Source: Deltaproteobacteria bacterium GWC2_55_46
Lineage (GTDB): Bacteria > Desulfobacterota > GWC2-55-46
DNA: 64,000 nt
Direction of reading: 5' to 3'
Assembly (NCBI GenBank): GCA_001595385.3
Contig: LVEI03000003.1
Span: forward strand, 1-64,000
Part shown: piece after piece, positions 35,141 to 44,439 of the stretch
Position numbering within the stretch: position 1 is the stretch's first letter
Layout of the letters: every line of letters begins with the position of its first letter
Notes under the pieces: model-generated
What the model saw: only the letters and a program-made list of their open reading frames with translations
Databases searched by the model: none
What the model was told of the DNA's origin: nothing
Made by a program: the position numbers and the translations under genes

Positions 35141-36147
35141 AACCTAAAATAAGGTTCATCGACTTATTCGCAGGAATCGGCGGCTTTAGAATCGCTGCGG
35201 ACGAGTTTTTTCGCAACCACCGCATCAAAGCCAAATGCGTTTTCTCTTGCGAAATCGATTCGCATTGCAGGACTGCATATTCCTCGAATTTTGGCGACAA
35301 CCCCTTCCCGGATATAACAAAAAAAGACCCAAAAGACATCCCTGAACATGAAATTCTTTTTGCAGGCTTTCCTTGTCAGCCGTTCAGCATTATCGGCAAC
35401 GGGAAAGGTTTCGACGATGCAAGGGGCACCCTTTTCTTCGAAATAGCCAAAATCTTAAAAGAACAAAAGCCAAAAGCTTTTATTTTGGAAAATGTAAAAA
35501 GATTTGTGAATCACAACAATGGTCAAACATTGAAAAGAATTCTGGAAACATTAAGGGGATTAGATTATGAGGTGGATTATAAAGTTTTAAATGCGCTTGA
35601 TTTCGGCTTACCTCAAAAAAGAGAGCGAGTCTTTATAGTGGGTTTTTACAAGCCAAGATCGCCTGTTTTATTTACATGGCCTCAAAAACATTATCTTTTC
35701 ACGCCGCTATCTGACATCTTGGAAACAAATGTCCATCCAAAGCATTTTGCTTCTGAAAAAATTCTACTAAAACGCAAAACCATGCACAAATCAAAATATA
35801 AGCCTGCGATATGGCATGAGAACAAGGCTGGCAATATAAGTTCGTATCCCTTTTCATGTGCCTTAAGAGCTGGAGCTTCATACAATTATTTATTAGTTAA
35901 TGGCGAACGTAGATTGACGCCGAGGGAGATGCTCAGATTGCAAGGCTTTCCTGATTCTTTTAAAACGGTCGTCCCGGATTCGCAAGTCAGAAAGCAAGCA
36001 GGGAATTCTGTGCCGGTAAATGTCGTTAAAGCTGTTTTAGAATCCGTTTGGCACAAACTAAAAAACGAACTGGATTTAATTAAAAAGAACTCATCGAAGG
36101 AAACCCATGGCAGAAGAAAAAACACCGCGATTGAGAACCGTTTTTAA
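35137..36147 (+). CDS. Type II DNA cytosine-C5 methyltransferase
   Basis: 336 residues. Motifs I DLFAGIGGFR, IV GFPCQPFS with catalytic Cys, VI LENVKRF, VIII QKRERVFIVGF, X QAGNSVPVNVV. ATG overlaps the dcd stop (ATGA), so translation depends on dcd. The following endonuclease gene overlaps its 3' end by 41 nt. A+T-rich against its neighbours, a sign of transfer. It protects host sites by 5-methylcytosine; the sequence recognised is unknown. Confidence 0.96.
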   Translation: MKPKIRFIDLFAGIGGFRIAADEFFRNHRIKAKCVFSCEIDSHCRTAYSSNFGDNPFPDITKKDPKDIPEHEILFAGFPCQPFSIIGNGKGFDDARGTLFFEIAKILKEQKPKAFILENVKRFVNHNNGQTLKRILETLRGLDYEVDYKVLNALDFGLPQKRERVFIVGFYKPRSPVLFTWPQKHYLFTPLSDILETNVHPKHFASEKILLKRKTMHKSKYKPAIWHENKAGNISSYPFSCALRAGASYNYLLVNGERRLTPREMLRLQGFPDSFKTVVPDSQVRKQAGNSVPVNVVKAVLESVWHKLKNELDLIKKNSSKETHGRRKNTAIENRF

Positions 36148-36877
36148 GGTTCCGCCGCCTTTCCCATTAAACAAGTTTCCAACAGATTTTCCGTATAAAT
36201 TAGCAAAAGAACTCGTATATTTGCTTGCCACAAAAGGAAAGCCCGTTCTGGAAGGGGCAGAGTGGGAAGAAATTTTTGCAACTTGCATAGGCGCAATTTG
36301 GAAACCCTCTAACGTCGGATTGGACGATGTGGTTTTGGATGCCTGCGCATGGGGGGCAAAAACCGTTAAAGCGGCAAAACCTGCCAAACAGAAAAGAATA
36401 CGCCTGATTTCCGGACGGAATTCTCCGGCCTTTTCTTTTGGAGTACGCAATTTCGACAAAATCAACGAAAACGATTTAGGCAAACAAATTCTATCAATTT
36501 GGAATGAGCGCGTTTCAGGCATAAGGAAAACTCATAAGCACTTAAGGACAGTAGTGCTAATCAAGTCTAATTTTTTGGATGAACTGGCTATATTCGAATT
36601 CGAGACAATACGCTATGACCCTGAACTATATTTTTGGAAACGGAATAAACGGAATAATCTTGAGGGCTATGAAAAAGCCAGCAAAAAGCATATTTTCACA
36701 TGGCAGCCGCATGGCTCACAATTCACAATCATTGAAGATGTGCCAGATGATTGCACAATAATAAAAATCAAAACACCTCAAAAAACAAATAAAGAAGCTT
36801 TTCTCAAAAATATCGGCTTCGATAAAACTTGGTTCACTGTTTACAAGAAAAATGCCCGAGAGAATCTCGAAACTTAA
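36107..36877 (+). CDS. Putative type II restriction endonuclease
   Basis: 256 residues. A PD-(D/E)XK-like core is suggested by VGLDDVVLDACAWGAKTVKA (about 78-97): Asp, then Ala-x-Lys, close in form to D-x(n)-(E/A)-x-K active sites. I do not recognise a named family. Position decides the call: overlapping a C5 methylase by 41 nt and a Vsr gene by 26 nt, in a three-gene AT-rich insert, is the classic type II layout. It should cut the site that the methylase protects. Confidence 0.75.
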   Translation: MAEEKTPRLRTVFKVPPPFPLNKFPTDFPYKLAKELVYLLATKGKPVLEGAEWEEIFATCIGAIWKPSNVGLDDVVLDACAWGAKTVKAAKPAKQKRIRLISGRNSPAFSFGVRNFDKINENDLGKQILSIWNERVSGIRKTHKHLRTVVLIKSNFLDELAIFEFETIRYDPELYFWKRNKRNNLEGYEKASKKHIFTWQPHGSQFTIIEDVPDDCTIIKIKTPQKTNKEAFLKNIGFDKTWFTVYKKNARENLET

Positions 36878-37268
36878 GCGTTCTCAAATAATGAGGGCTG
36901 TAAAATCAAAGCGCAATATTTCAACAGAGCTTGCGCTTATAGAAATTCTCAAAACCTTCAAAATACGAGGATGGCGAAGGAATTACATTCTTTTTGGCAG
37001 CCCTGATTTCGTCTTTCCGAAGAAGAAAATCGTGATTTTTGCGGACGGCTGTTTTTGGCATGGACATAAATGTCGTAATACAAAACCCGCCTCAAACATC
37101 GAATATTGGAATGACAAATTGAAAAGAAACAAAAAAAGGGATCGCCTTGTTACGAAAGAACTGATAAGTCGAGGCTGGCAAGTAATTAGAATTTGGGAAT
37201 GTACTATTAAGTCAAAAAGCAAATTGCCTTCCAAACTCGTTCGTTTTTTAAGCGAACTTCAAAAATGA
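36852..37268 (+). CDS. vsr: Vsr-type endonuclease of the type II cassette
   Basis: 138 residues. RSQIMRAVKSKRNISTELALIEIL, catalytic Asp in FGSPDFVFPKKK, zinc/active-site block FADGCFWHGHKC, and WQVIRIWECTI at the end. Repairs T:G mismatches created by deamination of the methylated cytosine. It overlaps the endonuclease gene by 26 nt. Diverged from the Vsr at 24766-25260 (different length and sequence), so the two were acquired separately. Confidence 0.95.
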   Translation: MPERISKLKRSQIMRAVKSKRNISTELALIEILKTFKIRGWRRNYILFGSPDFVFPKKKIVIFADGCFWHGHKCRNTKPASNIEYWNDKLKRNKKRDRLVTKELISRGWQVIRIWECTIKSKSKLPSKLVRFLSELQK

Positions 37269-37284
37269 CTTTACCCGGACCATA

Positions 37285-39432
37285 ATGGCCAAAGCCAACC
37301 CAAAACAGGAAAAAGATAACGGCATCATGCAGGAGATATTGGGCATTGCCCTCTTCGCCTTTGCCATGTATTCAGGCATCAGCCTCTTCTCATATGGCAG
37401 TGAATCCAACTGGGGCGGTTTTCTCGGGGATATACTCTCCAGCGTCTTCCTGAAATCCATCGGATATACCTCTTACGTCTTCCCGTTCATCCTCACCCTG
37501 CTCTCCGTTGGCCTGATGCTGAGGCGCTTTTTCCGGTTCAGGATAGTCGTCCCGGTAAGTTTCATCCTCTTTGTCCTTTCCACCTCGTCTCTTCTAAGCC
37601 TCCTGTCATCCACAGGGGAGGCGGGCGGCTTTACCGGCGCGTTCCTAAGCTCTCTTCTTGCCGATTTGGTCGGGGCAACGGGCTCGATCATCTTCCTTTC
37701 AGCCGTCATCCTCATAGCGTTCCTCGTCGCAACAGGGCTATCCGTCATACAGATAGCCCTGAAGGCGCTCCCTCCGACCGTCTCGGTCTTCAAGGCCATT
37801 ATGGACAAGGCGCGCTCGGGCAGGAAAGATGAAGCCGACGTCGAAGAAGAACCTGAAGACGAACCGGCGCCGAAGAAGGTAAGATCGGCGGAGGAGAAGC
37901 CTAAAGAGAAGGAAAAGGGCGCGGCGGCCCCGGCCATCATCGCCCCGAAGATACATAACAAGAGGCCGGTGGAAGAGCCGGAAGAGGCGCTCGAGTTCAC
38001 GCCTCCCAAGGGCAGCTTCATGCTCCCCCCTCTTTCGCTCCTCGACGCGGTGCCCAAAAAGGGCAGCTCTATAGATGACAAGGCTTTGCTTGCGAACTCG
38101 CAGGTGCTGGAGAAAAAGCTCCTTGACTTCGGCATCGAAGGGCGGGTGCTTGAGGTAAGGCCGGGGCCGGTCGTAACGATGTACGAGTTCGAGCCGGCAC
38201 CCGGGGTAAAGGTCGGGAGGATAACGAACCTCTCTGACGACCTCGCGCTCGCGATGAAGGCGATGTCCATAAGGATAATAGCCCCCATACCGGGCAAGGC
38301 GGTCGTAGGCATCGAGGTCCCGAACCAGACCAGAGACATGATAATGCTCCGTGAGATGATGGAGTGCCCCGCCTTCTCGAAGAGCCGCTCAAGGCTCTCG
38401 CTCGCCCTCGGCAAGGACATCTCCGGCGCTCCATATGTGGCGGACCTCGCGAGGATGCCACATCTTCTGGTAGCCGGCGCGACGGGCACAGGGAAGAGCG
38501 TATCCGTAAACGCGATGATATTGAGCTTCCTTTTCAAGGCGACTCCGGAGGATGTGCGCTTCCTCATGGTCGACCCCAAGATGCTCGAGCTTTCGGCCTA
38601 CGAGGGCATACCCCACCTTATTACCCCCGTCATAACCGACCCCAAGAAGGCGGCAGGTGCGCTAAGGAGCATAGTAACGGAGATGGGCAGGCGATATAAG
38701 CTCATGGCCGAGAAGGGCGCGAAGAACATCGAGAAGTATAACCAGATGGTCGAGGACGCCAACAAATCAGACGAGAAGAAGCTGCCGTTCATAGTCGTCA
38801 TAATAGACGAGCTTGCGGACCTCATGATGACATCAGGGAAAGACGTCGAGGAATGCCTAGTGCGCCTCTCACAGATGGCGAGGGCATCTGGAATACACCT
38901 TATGATAGCGACACAGCGCCCTTCGGTCGACGTAGTCACGGGCCTTATCAAGACCAACTTCCCCGCGAGGATCGCCTTCCAGCTGCCTTCAAGGACCGAT
39001 TCGAGGACCATCATAGACGCCGGAGGGGCTGAGACCCTCCTCGGGCAGGGGGACATGCTCTTCCTGCCGCCGGGCACCTCGAAGCTCCAGAGGATACACG
39101 GGGCTTACGTTTCAGAGACCGAGATAAAACGTGTGACGGATTTCTGGAAGAAGCAGGGCGCCCCGGCATACGAGGAGATAGTCATAGAAGAGAACGAAAG
39201 CGCGCTCATAGACGAGGACGCCGACCTGGGCGAAGAGTTCCTGAGGAGATACGACGAGGCGGTGGCGCTCGCCGCCACCCTTGAGATGATATCGACATCG
39301 TATGTACAGCGGAGGTTCAGAATAGGCTACAACACCGCCGCGAGGATAATAGAGAAGATGGAGAAGGAGGGCGTCGTAGGCCCTGCCCAGGGGAGCCGCC
39401 CAAGGGAAGTGCTACTGCGTAAACCCACATGA
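37285..39432 (+). CDS. ftsK: FtsK/SpoIIIE DNA translocase
   Basis: 715 residues. Four predicted transmembrane helices (to about residue 160), an acidic Pro/Ala/Lys linker, the alpha/beta motor with Walker A GATGTGKS and Walker B VVIIDELADLMM, LSQMARASGIHLMIATQRPS, and a C-terminal gamma winged helix (STSYVQRRFRIGYNTAARIIEKME) that reads polar KOPS-type sites. It pumps chromosome ends through the septum and activates XerCD. No strong ribosome-binding site; 16 nt after the inserted Vsr gene. Confidence 0.96.
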   Translation: MAKANPKQEKDNGIMQEILGIALFAFAMYSGISLFSYGSESNWGGFLGDILSSVFLKSIGYTSYVFPFILTLLSVGLMLRRFFRFRIVVPVSFILFVLSTSSLLSLLSSTGEAGGFTGAFLSSLLADLVGATGSIIFLSAVILIAFLVATGLSVIQIALKALPPTVSVFKAIMDKARSGRKDEADVEEEPEDEPAPKKVRSAEEKPKEKEKGAAAPAIIAPKIHNKRPVEEPEEALEFTPPKGSFMLPPLSLLDAVPKKGSSIDDKALLANSQVLEKKLLDFGIEGRVLEVRPGPVVTMYEFEPAPGVKVGRITNLSDDLALAMKAMSIRIIAPIPGKAVVGIEVPNQTRDMIMLREMMECPAFSKSRSRLSLALGKDISGAPYVADLARMPHLLVAGATGTGKSVSVNAMILSFLFKATPEDVRFLMVDPKMLELSAYEGIPHLITPVITDPKKAAGALRSIVTEMGRRYKLMAEKGAKNIEKYNQMVEDANKSDEKKLPFIVVIIDELADLMMTSGKDVEECLVRLSQMARASGIHLMIATQRPSVDVVTGLIKTNFPARIAFQLPSRTDSRTIIDAGGAETLLGQGDMLFLPPGTSKLQRIHGAYVSETEIKRVTDFWKKQGAPAYEEIVIEENESALIDEDADLGEEFLRRYDEAVALAATLEMISTSYVQRRFRIGYNTAARIIEKMEKEGVVGPAQGSRPREVLLRKPT

Positions 39433-40070
39433 TAAAGAGCTTTATCACCATATTTTCGCTCATCATCATTGCGCCCTCTATCGCGGCGGCTGATGAGGCT
39501 TCAAGGATAGTCGCCAGGCTCCAGCAGGCCTACGAGGCGATCTCAACCGTGCAGGCCTCTTTTACGCAGGAGGTATCCTCAAAGGGGCTTAAGCAGAAAC
39601 AGCTCTCGAGCGGCAGGGTCTGGTTCAAGAAGCCCGGCAAGATGCGCTGGGAGTACGCCTCCCCCGAAGGCGACCTCATAGTGAGCGACGGCAGGACGTT
39701 CTGGCTCTACCAGAGCGATCTTAACCAGGTCATTGAACAAAAGATCGCGGGCGCGGCCTCTTCGATGGCTACCGATTTCCTCTCCGGCGTGGGAGAGCTC
39801 AACAGGGACTTCCACATAGCCCTCGCGGGCTCCGAGGAAGGCTTCTACAGGCTTAAGCTCACCCCGAAAAAGGCAGAGCCCAGCTTAAAGGCGCTTCTCC
39901 TTGACGTGGACAAGGGAAGCTTCCTTATAAAAAGGAGTTCGGTGGCAGACAACTTCGGGACAGAGACCATTATAGAGCTCAACGATATAAAGACCAACGA
40001 GCCCTTAAAAGACAAGCTCTTCAAGTTCACGCCGCCAAAGGGCGCCCAGGTAGTGCGGCCCCTGAAATAA
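39429..40070 (+). CDS. lolA: Outer-membrane lipoprotein carrier LolA
   Basis: 213 residues. Signal peptide [20 protein letters not shown], then the LolA fold: [36 protein letters not shown], in pieces, and [14 protein letters not shown]. It shuttles lipoproteins across the periplasm from LolCDE. ATG overlaps the ftsK stop (ATGA). Its presence supports a Gram-negative envelope. Confidence 0.95.
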   Translation: MIKSFITIFSLIIIAPSIAAADEASRIVARLQQAYEAISTVQASFTQEVSSKGLKQKQLSSGRVWFKKPGKMRWEYASPEGDLIVSDGRTFWLYQSDLNQVIEQKIAGAASSMATDFLSGVGELNRDFHIALAGSEEGFYRLKLTPKKAEPSLKALLLDVDKGSFLIKRSSVADNFGTETIIELNDIKTNEPLKDKLFKFTPPKGAQVVRPLK

Positions 40071-40093
40071 AAATAAAAAACGGAGGAGTAAAG

Positions 40094-40582
40094 ATGCCGT
40101 CATTCGATATCGTCTCAAAAACAGACATACAGGAAGTCGACAACGCCGTGAACCAGGCCATCAAGGAGATGCAACAGCGCTATGACTTCAAGGGCTCGAA
40201 GAGCGAGATAAAATGGGAGAAGAAGGACGACATAACGATACTTGCCGATGACGACGGCAAGCTCAGGAACGTCATCGACATACTGCAGACAAAGCTCGTA
40301 AAGCGCGGCGTAGCCCTTAAATCGCTCGAATACGGAAAGGTGGAGGACGCCTCAGGCAACATGAAGAGGCAGGTCATCAAGGTCCTCCAGGGCATACCTT
40401 CCGACAAGGCCAAGGAGATAACAAAACTCGTAAAGGATAGCAAGCTCAAGGTCCAGACCCAAATAATGGACGACCAGATAAGGGTCACCGCCAAAAAGAT
40501 AGACGACCTGCAGGAGGCCATCCAGACCATCAAGGCGAAGGACATGGACATAAGCCTCCAGTTCATGAACATGAGGTCGTAA
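40094..40582 (+). CDS. YajQ-family nucleotide-binding protein
   Basis: 162 residues of normal family length: [20 protein letters not shown] at the start, [11 protein letters not shown], and FMNMRS at the end. Two tandem ferredoxin-like domains. Some YajQ homologues bind cyclic di-GMP and act as transcription co-factors; this function is not proven for all members. GGAGGAG lies 7 nt before the ATG. Part of the ftsK-lolA run. Confidence 0.95.
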   Translation: MPSFDIVSKTDIQEVDNAVNQAIKEMQQRYDFKGSKSEIKWEKKDDITILADDDGKLRNVIDILQTKLVKRGVALKSLEYGKVEDASGNMKRQVIKVLQGIPSDKAKEITKLVKDSKLKVQTQIMDDQIRVTAKKIDDLQEAIQTIKAKDMDISLQFMNMRS

Positions 40583-40587
40583 GCCAG

Positions 40588-41523
40588 GTGGCTGGATGGA
40601 TAGAGATACGGGCGACTGGCCCGGCTGACGCAAAAGATGCCGCCTCAGCGGCTCTCATTTCTGCCGGAAGCCCCGGAGTGCTCGAAGAGACAAAGGCCGA
40701 AGCCTCAGGCCGCCTCGTCTCCTTCAGCCGCTGGGAGGATGAGACCGCTGAAGAGGCAGACGATTCTACCGTGGCGGCGCTAAAGGCCTATTTGCCGGAA
40801 GGCGCCGAAAAAAAACTTAAGGACGTAAGCGAACGGCTCGGCAGGATCGATTGGTCGGTTGCGACGTCATTTCTCAAGGAGACCGACTGGTCGGAGAAGT
40901 GGAAAAAAGGGCTCCGCCCGGTGAGGGTCAGCCGCAAGGGTCTTACAATCGTCGTAAAACCCACCTGGAATAAATCCAGGAGAAAGCCCGGGGAAAAGAT
41001 AATCGGAATAGACCCTGGCATGGCCTTCGGCACAGGCGGCCACGCCACGACCAGGATGTGCCTGGCGGCCATCCTCTGGCTTTCGCAGGACAAGAAACTG
41101 CCTGCCGCGCCGCACATCCTTGACGTCGGCACCGGCACAGGGGTGTTGGCGATAGCGGCCAAAAAGCTCGGCTTCAAAAAGGCCATAGGCACAGACATAG
41201 ACAAGGTAGCGCTTAAGGTTGCGAGGAAGAACGCCCGGCTCAACAGGGCCCAAGTCACGATCAGCGGGACACCCATTGAGTCCGTCAAGGGGCGCTTCGC
41301 GGTTGTTGCCGCCAACATACTCGCCAAAGAGCTTATCAAGCTCTCCAGTCCGATAAGCGGCCGCGTGAGCCCCGGCGGATGGCTCATCCTTTCAGGCATA
41401 CTCTCCCATGAAAAAGAAAAAGTAGCCGAGGCATATTCAAAAGAGGGAATGAGGCTCGTGAAGGCCTACTCTTCAAAAGAGTGGACCGCCCTTGTCTTTT
41501 TAAGCCCGAAGGACCGTCCATGA
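40588..41523 (+). CDS. prmA: Ribosomal protein L11 methyltransferase
   Basis: 311 residues from GTG 40588, 5 nt after yajQ. The N-terminal substrate domain (WIEIRATGPADAKDAASAAL) and SAM-binding core with DPGMAFGTGGHATTRMCL and ILDVGTGTGVLAIAAKKLG; VVAANILAKEL is the NPxx-type motif. PrmA trimethylates L11 of the ribosome. Overlaps rsmE by 4 nt. Confidence 0.95.
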   Translation: MAGWIEIRATGPADAKDAASAALISAGSPGVLEETKAEASGRLVSFSRWEDETAEEADDSTVAALKAYLPEGAEKKLKDVSERLGRIDWSVATSFLKETDWSEKWKKGLRPVRVSRKGLTIVVKPTWNKSRRKPGEKIIGIDPGMAFGTGGHATTRMCLAAILWLSQDKKLPAAPHILDVGTGTGVLAIAAKKLGFKKAIGTDIDKVALKVARKNARLNRAQVTISGTPIESVKGRFAVVAANILAKELIKLSSPISGRVSPGGWLILSGILSHEKEKVAEAYSKEGMRLVKAYSSKEWTALVFLSPKDRP

Positions 41524-42257
41524 GAAGGTTCTTTGTAGAAGAGATGGACGAACGCTCAACGGAAGTGGAGCTTACGGGCGATGAGTTCTACCACCTCAAC
41601 AAGGTATTGAGGCTCGACAGGGGCGCATCCGTCAGGCTCTTTAACGGCAGGGGGCTTGAGCTTACAGGCGTTATAGATACGCTGGGCAAAAGCTCGGCGG
41701 TCGTTGTAATTGAGGGTCTCGCAGACTCCGTCAAGGAAAGCCCTCTTTCGCTCGTCCTCCTTCAGGCCCTCATCAAGGGCGATAAGCCCGACTTCATAGT
41801 GCAGAAGGCGACAGAGCTTGGAGTGAAGGAGGTCTGCTTCTACCAGACGCCCAGGACGGTCGCCAGGGTCGAGGCCGAGCGGGCGGGGACAAGGCTCCAC
41901 AGGTGGAAGAAGGTCTCCATCGAGGCCGCGAAACAGTGCGGAAGGAGCGTGCTGCCGGAGATAAGGCTCGCCCCTGACCTCAAGGTGGCGCTGGAAAGCT
42001 GTTCAGACGGCCTGAGGCTTCAGCTCTGGGAGAAGACTGGCGCGGCCGGGTTAAAAGATACCCTTGCTGCGGCGAATGGCGCTCTTAAAGTCGCGGTCCT
42101 CGTTGGCCCCGAAGGCGGGCTTTCCAATGAAGAGGCTCGCGAGGCTGAAACGAAAGGCTTCAGGAAAGTGGGCCTCGGCCCGCGCATATTAAGGGCCGAG
42201 ACCGCCGCGGTGGCGGTGCTCTCAATCGTTCAGCACGCGCTCGGGGACCTTAATTAG
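41520..42257 (+). CDS. rsmE: 16S rRNA U1498 N3-methyltransferase
   Basis: 245 residues from ATG 41520 (ATGA overlap with prmA). N-terminal PUA-like domain (RRFFVEEMDERS, HLNKVLRLDRGASVRLFNGRG), then a SPOUT knot with VGPEGGLSNEEAREAE and LGPRILRAETAAVAVLSIVQ. It methylates U1498 in helix 44 of 16S rRNA. Last gene of the run. Confidence 0.95.
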   Translation: MRRFFVEEMDERSTEVELTGDEFYHLNKVLRLDRGASVRLFNGRGLELTGVIDTLGKSSAVVVIEGLADSVKESPLSLVLLQALIKGDKPDFIVQKATELGVKEVCFYQTPRTVARVEAERAGTRLHRWKKVSIEAAKQCGRSVLPEIRLAPDLKVALESCSDGLRLQLWEKTGAAGLKDTLAAANGALKVAVLVGPEGGLSNEEAREAETKGFRKVGLGPRILRAETAAVAVLSIVQHALGDLN

Positions 42258-42466
42258 TCTTTCACGAGCACGTGGACAGGTCCGTTTATCGGGTCTATCC
42301 GGTTGAGGTTCAGCAGCTTTTCTATGAGCGCGGACGTGAGCATGGTCCCTTTCGTCGCCAGGAGCCGCCCCTTTCCTGTTACCAGGTCCCAAACAGCATA
42401 ACTAAAGACGACCGACAATTTAGCCTTGACAACCGGAGGCGTTAATATTATTTTATTTGTTCCTTT
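42254..42466 (-). pseudogene. Remnant resembling the C-terminal domain of an HD-GYP-type regulator
   Basis: Reading leftward, 70 codons are open up to TAA at 42254-42256, overlapping the rsmE stop. The protein reads YAVWDLVTGKGRLLATKGTM, then LTSALIEKLLNLNRI and PVHVLVKD, similar in feel to the short beta-rich domain seen beside HD-GYP/HDOD modules. There is no ATG or GTG in frame; the only common alternative is TTG at 42418, without a ribosome-binding site. A stop at 42467-42469 and tRNA-Phe close the upstream side. Most likely a decayed gene end. Confidence 0.4.
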
Positions 42467-42471
42467 TTAGC

Positions 42472-42547
42472 GGCCAGGTAGCTCAGTCGGTAGAGCAGGG
42501 GACTGAAAATCCCCGTGTCGGGGGTTCAACTCCCTCCCTGGCCACCA
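42472..42547 (+). tRNA. tRNA-Phe (GAA)
   Basis: 76 nt with encoded CCA. Acceptor GGCCAGG/CCTGGCC, anticodon stem GGGGA/TCCCC with loop CTGAAAA (anticodon GAA), T-loop TTCAACT. All stems pair. Confidence 0.97.
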
Positions 42548-42555
42548 TTAAAATC

Positions 42556-42585
42556 AAGGGGTCAGGCGAATTCGCCTGACCCCTT
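42556..42585 (+). terminator. Terminator after tRNA-Phe
   Basis: A perfect 30-bp palindrome (arm AAGGGGTCAGGCGAA) running into TTTTT. Confidence 0.85.
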
Positions 42586-42695
42586 TTTAGTTGACCCGCT
42601 TGACTTGTTGCCCACTCTTCTTCCCTTCCATATTGCCTTTACATGGGCAGTTATGGTAATAATCTAAATAAGACTCAAGCGAAGGAGCTTTAAAA

Positions 42696-42872
42696 ATGGC
42701 TGACCTGACGATAGACATAACCTGCCCGAGCTGCCAGAACGTCTTCAAGAAAAAAGCCCGCGACCTCAAGGACGGCGCTGTCGTAAAGTGCCCCAAGTGC
42801 GAAGACCAGACCACTATCAAGGGCGACATGTTCACGGACATGGTAAAGAACCTTGAAAAAGGCAACGCCTGA
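42696..42872 (+). CDS. Small zinc-ribbon protein
   Basis: 58 residues. Two Cys pairs, CPSC (10-13) and CPKC (32-35), in ADLTIDITCPSCQNVFKKKA and GAVVKCPKCEDQTTI, form a one-ribbon protein; the C-terminus is helical (FTDMVKNLEKGNA). Start supported by GAAGGAG 8 nt upstream. Similar tiny ribbon proteins occur in many genomes; the function is unknown. Confidence 0.8.
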   Translation: MADLTIDITCPSCQNVFKKKARDLKDGAVVKCPKCEDQTTIKGDMFTDMVKNLEKGNA

Positions 42873-43115
42873 AGCTTATCTCCGGGGTGCGGAAGCTTCC
42901 GCGCCCCCTGATTTTCCCGTCAAGCCCGTCCATTTCTTCCAATACGTCTCACCCCCGCTGGATCTGTCTTTAACGCGTCTTGACAAACATCGTTATTGCC
43001 ATAGAATCCTCATAGGGGAAAACTTTTCCGAGACGCGCTTTTCACTTCCGTAAGCCTGATCTGAGTACACCTTATAAAACCGGACTCTATCGAGCCTTCC
43101 CCAAGGAGGAAGAAG

Positions 43116-43238
43116 ATGCTTTCTGCCATATCCAGGCGATCCGATAAGCATACGATGGAAGGGTTCTATCAAGCTCAGGCCGGAAACACAGCCTTCCACG
43201 CCCCCGATCTCATAGAGACGCCTCGTCATCATGGGTAA
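43116..43238 (+). CDS. 40-residue upstream ORF coupled to inositol-phosphate synthase
   Basis: ATG 43116 has an excellent ribosome-binding site (AAGGAGG, 6-7 nt away), while the synthase ATG at 43231 has none. The ORF (LSAISRRSDKHTMEGFYQAQ...) ends at 43236-43238, 5 nt past the synthase start, so ribosomes finishing it can reinitiate on the synthase. Whether the peptide itself matters is unknown. Confidence 0.5.
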   Translation: MLSAISRRSDKHTMEGFYQAQAGNTAFHAPDLIETPRHHG

Positions 43239-44439
43239 GACAGGCATATTCTTCATCGGCGCTTCCGGATATATCGCTACCGTAGTGATGGCTGGCGCGT
43301 TGGCCATCAGGAAAGGCATATCGGGACGGACCGGCATGGTCACCGGCCTGCCGGAGTTCTCAGGCCTCGCCCTTGCCGATCCAGCCGAGATGGCCTTCGG
43401 CGGGTGGGAGATAAGGTCCGCCACGCCGCTTGAGAGCGCCTGCAACTTCTTCAAAAGCTCTCAGCTCCCTTCTGAAGAGCTGCTCCCGCACATTAAGGGA
43501 GATCTCATGGAAATCTCCCGGAACATATGCCGCGGCATAACGACCAACTGCGGGAAGACGATAGAGTCCTTATCTGCCGGCGCGGAGGAGCCGATGACGC
43601 TCGCGGCCCAGGTCAACCGGCTAAGGGGCGATATAAACGGCTTCCGGGAGCGGAACTCGCTTCAGTGCGTGATAGTAGTGAACCTCGCCTCCACCGAGCC
43701 GCCGATCGAGGCCTGCCCTGCCCACGCCACCCTTGCCGGGCTCAAGGCATCTATCGAGGATGACCGGTCCACGGAAGTCCGGGCCTCCACGCTTTATGCT
43801 TACGCCGCCATACTTGAAGGCTGCCCGTACATAAACTTTACGCCGTCCAACGCCGCCCTTTTGCCGGCGCTCATAGAGCTCGCCGAAAAAACCGGCGTCC
43901 CGGTCATGGGAAATGACGGCAAGACAGGCGAGACACTGGTCAAATCAGCCCTTATACCCATGTTCATGTACAGGAACCTCGACGTCCTTTCATGGGAGGG
44001 CTTCAATATCCTGGGCAACATGGACGGCAAGGTCTTAAGCGACCCGGAGAACAGGGAGTCCAAGATAATCAGCAAGGACGGGATACTCTCCAAGTCGCTG
44101 GGCTACACCCCCCATTCAAAGGTGCACATCGAGTACGTCCCATCCCTCGACGACCAGAAGACGGCTTGGAACTTTATCCACTTCAGAGGTTTCCTGGGAA
44201 CGAAGATGTCACTTCAGTTCACCTGGCAGGGGTATGATTCAATGCTCGCGGCCCCTCTGGTCCTCGACCTCGCCAGGCTCTCCGAGCTGGCGAAAAGAAG
44301 GGGTGAGGCCGGGATAATGCGGCAGCTCGCCTCGTTTTTCAAGGCGCCGATAGGGGTTGACGAGCACCTGTTCTACGAGCAGTCCCACATGCTCTTTCAA
44401 TACACGAAAGAGGCGCAACATAACGGAGTGCACACATGA
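43231..44439 (+). CDS. ino1: Myo-inositol-1-phosphate synthase
   Basis: 402 residues. NAD-binding FIGASGYIATVV at the start, then VVNLASTEPP, NFTPSN, MGNDGKTGETLVKSALIPMF and NILGNMDGKVLSDPENRESK, the hallmark blocks of the family. It converts glucose 6-phosphate to inositol 1-phosphate with bound NAD+. In bacteria the product feeds inositol lipids or compatible solutes. It overlaps the next gene by 4 nt (ATGA). Confidence 0.93.
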   Translation: MGKTGIFFIGASGYIATVVMAGALAIRKGISGRTGMVTGLPEFSGLALADPAEMAFGGWEIRSATPLESACNFFKSSQLPSEELLPHIKGDLMEISRNICRGITTNCGKTIESLSAGAEEPMTLAAQVNRLRGDINGFRERNSLQCVIVVNLASTEPPIEACPAHATLAGLKASIEDDRSTEVRASTLYAYAAILEGCPYINFTPSNAALLPALIELAEKTGVPVMGNDGKTGETLVKSALIPMFMYRNLDVLSWEGFNILGNMDGKVLSDPENRESKIISKDGILSKSLGYTPHSKVHIEYVPSLDDQKTAWNFIHFRGFLGTKMSLQFTWQGYDSMLAAPLVLDLARLSELAKRRGEAGIMRQLASFFKAPIGVDEHLFYEQSHMLFQYTKEAQHNGVHT

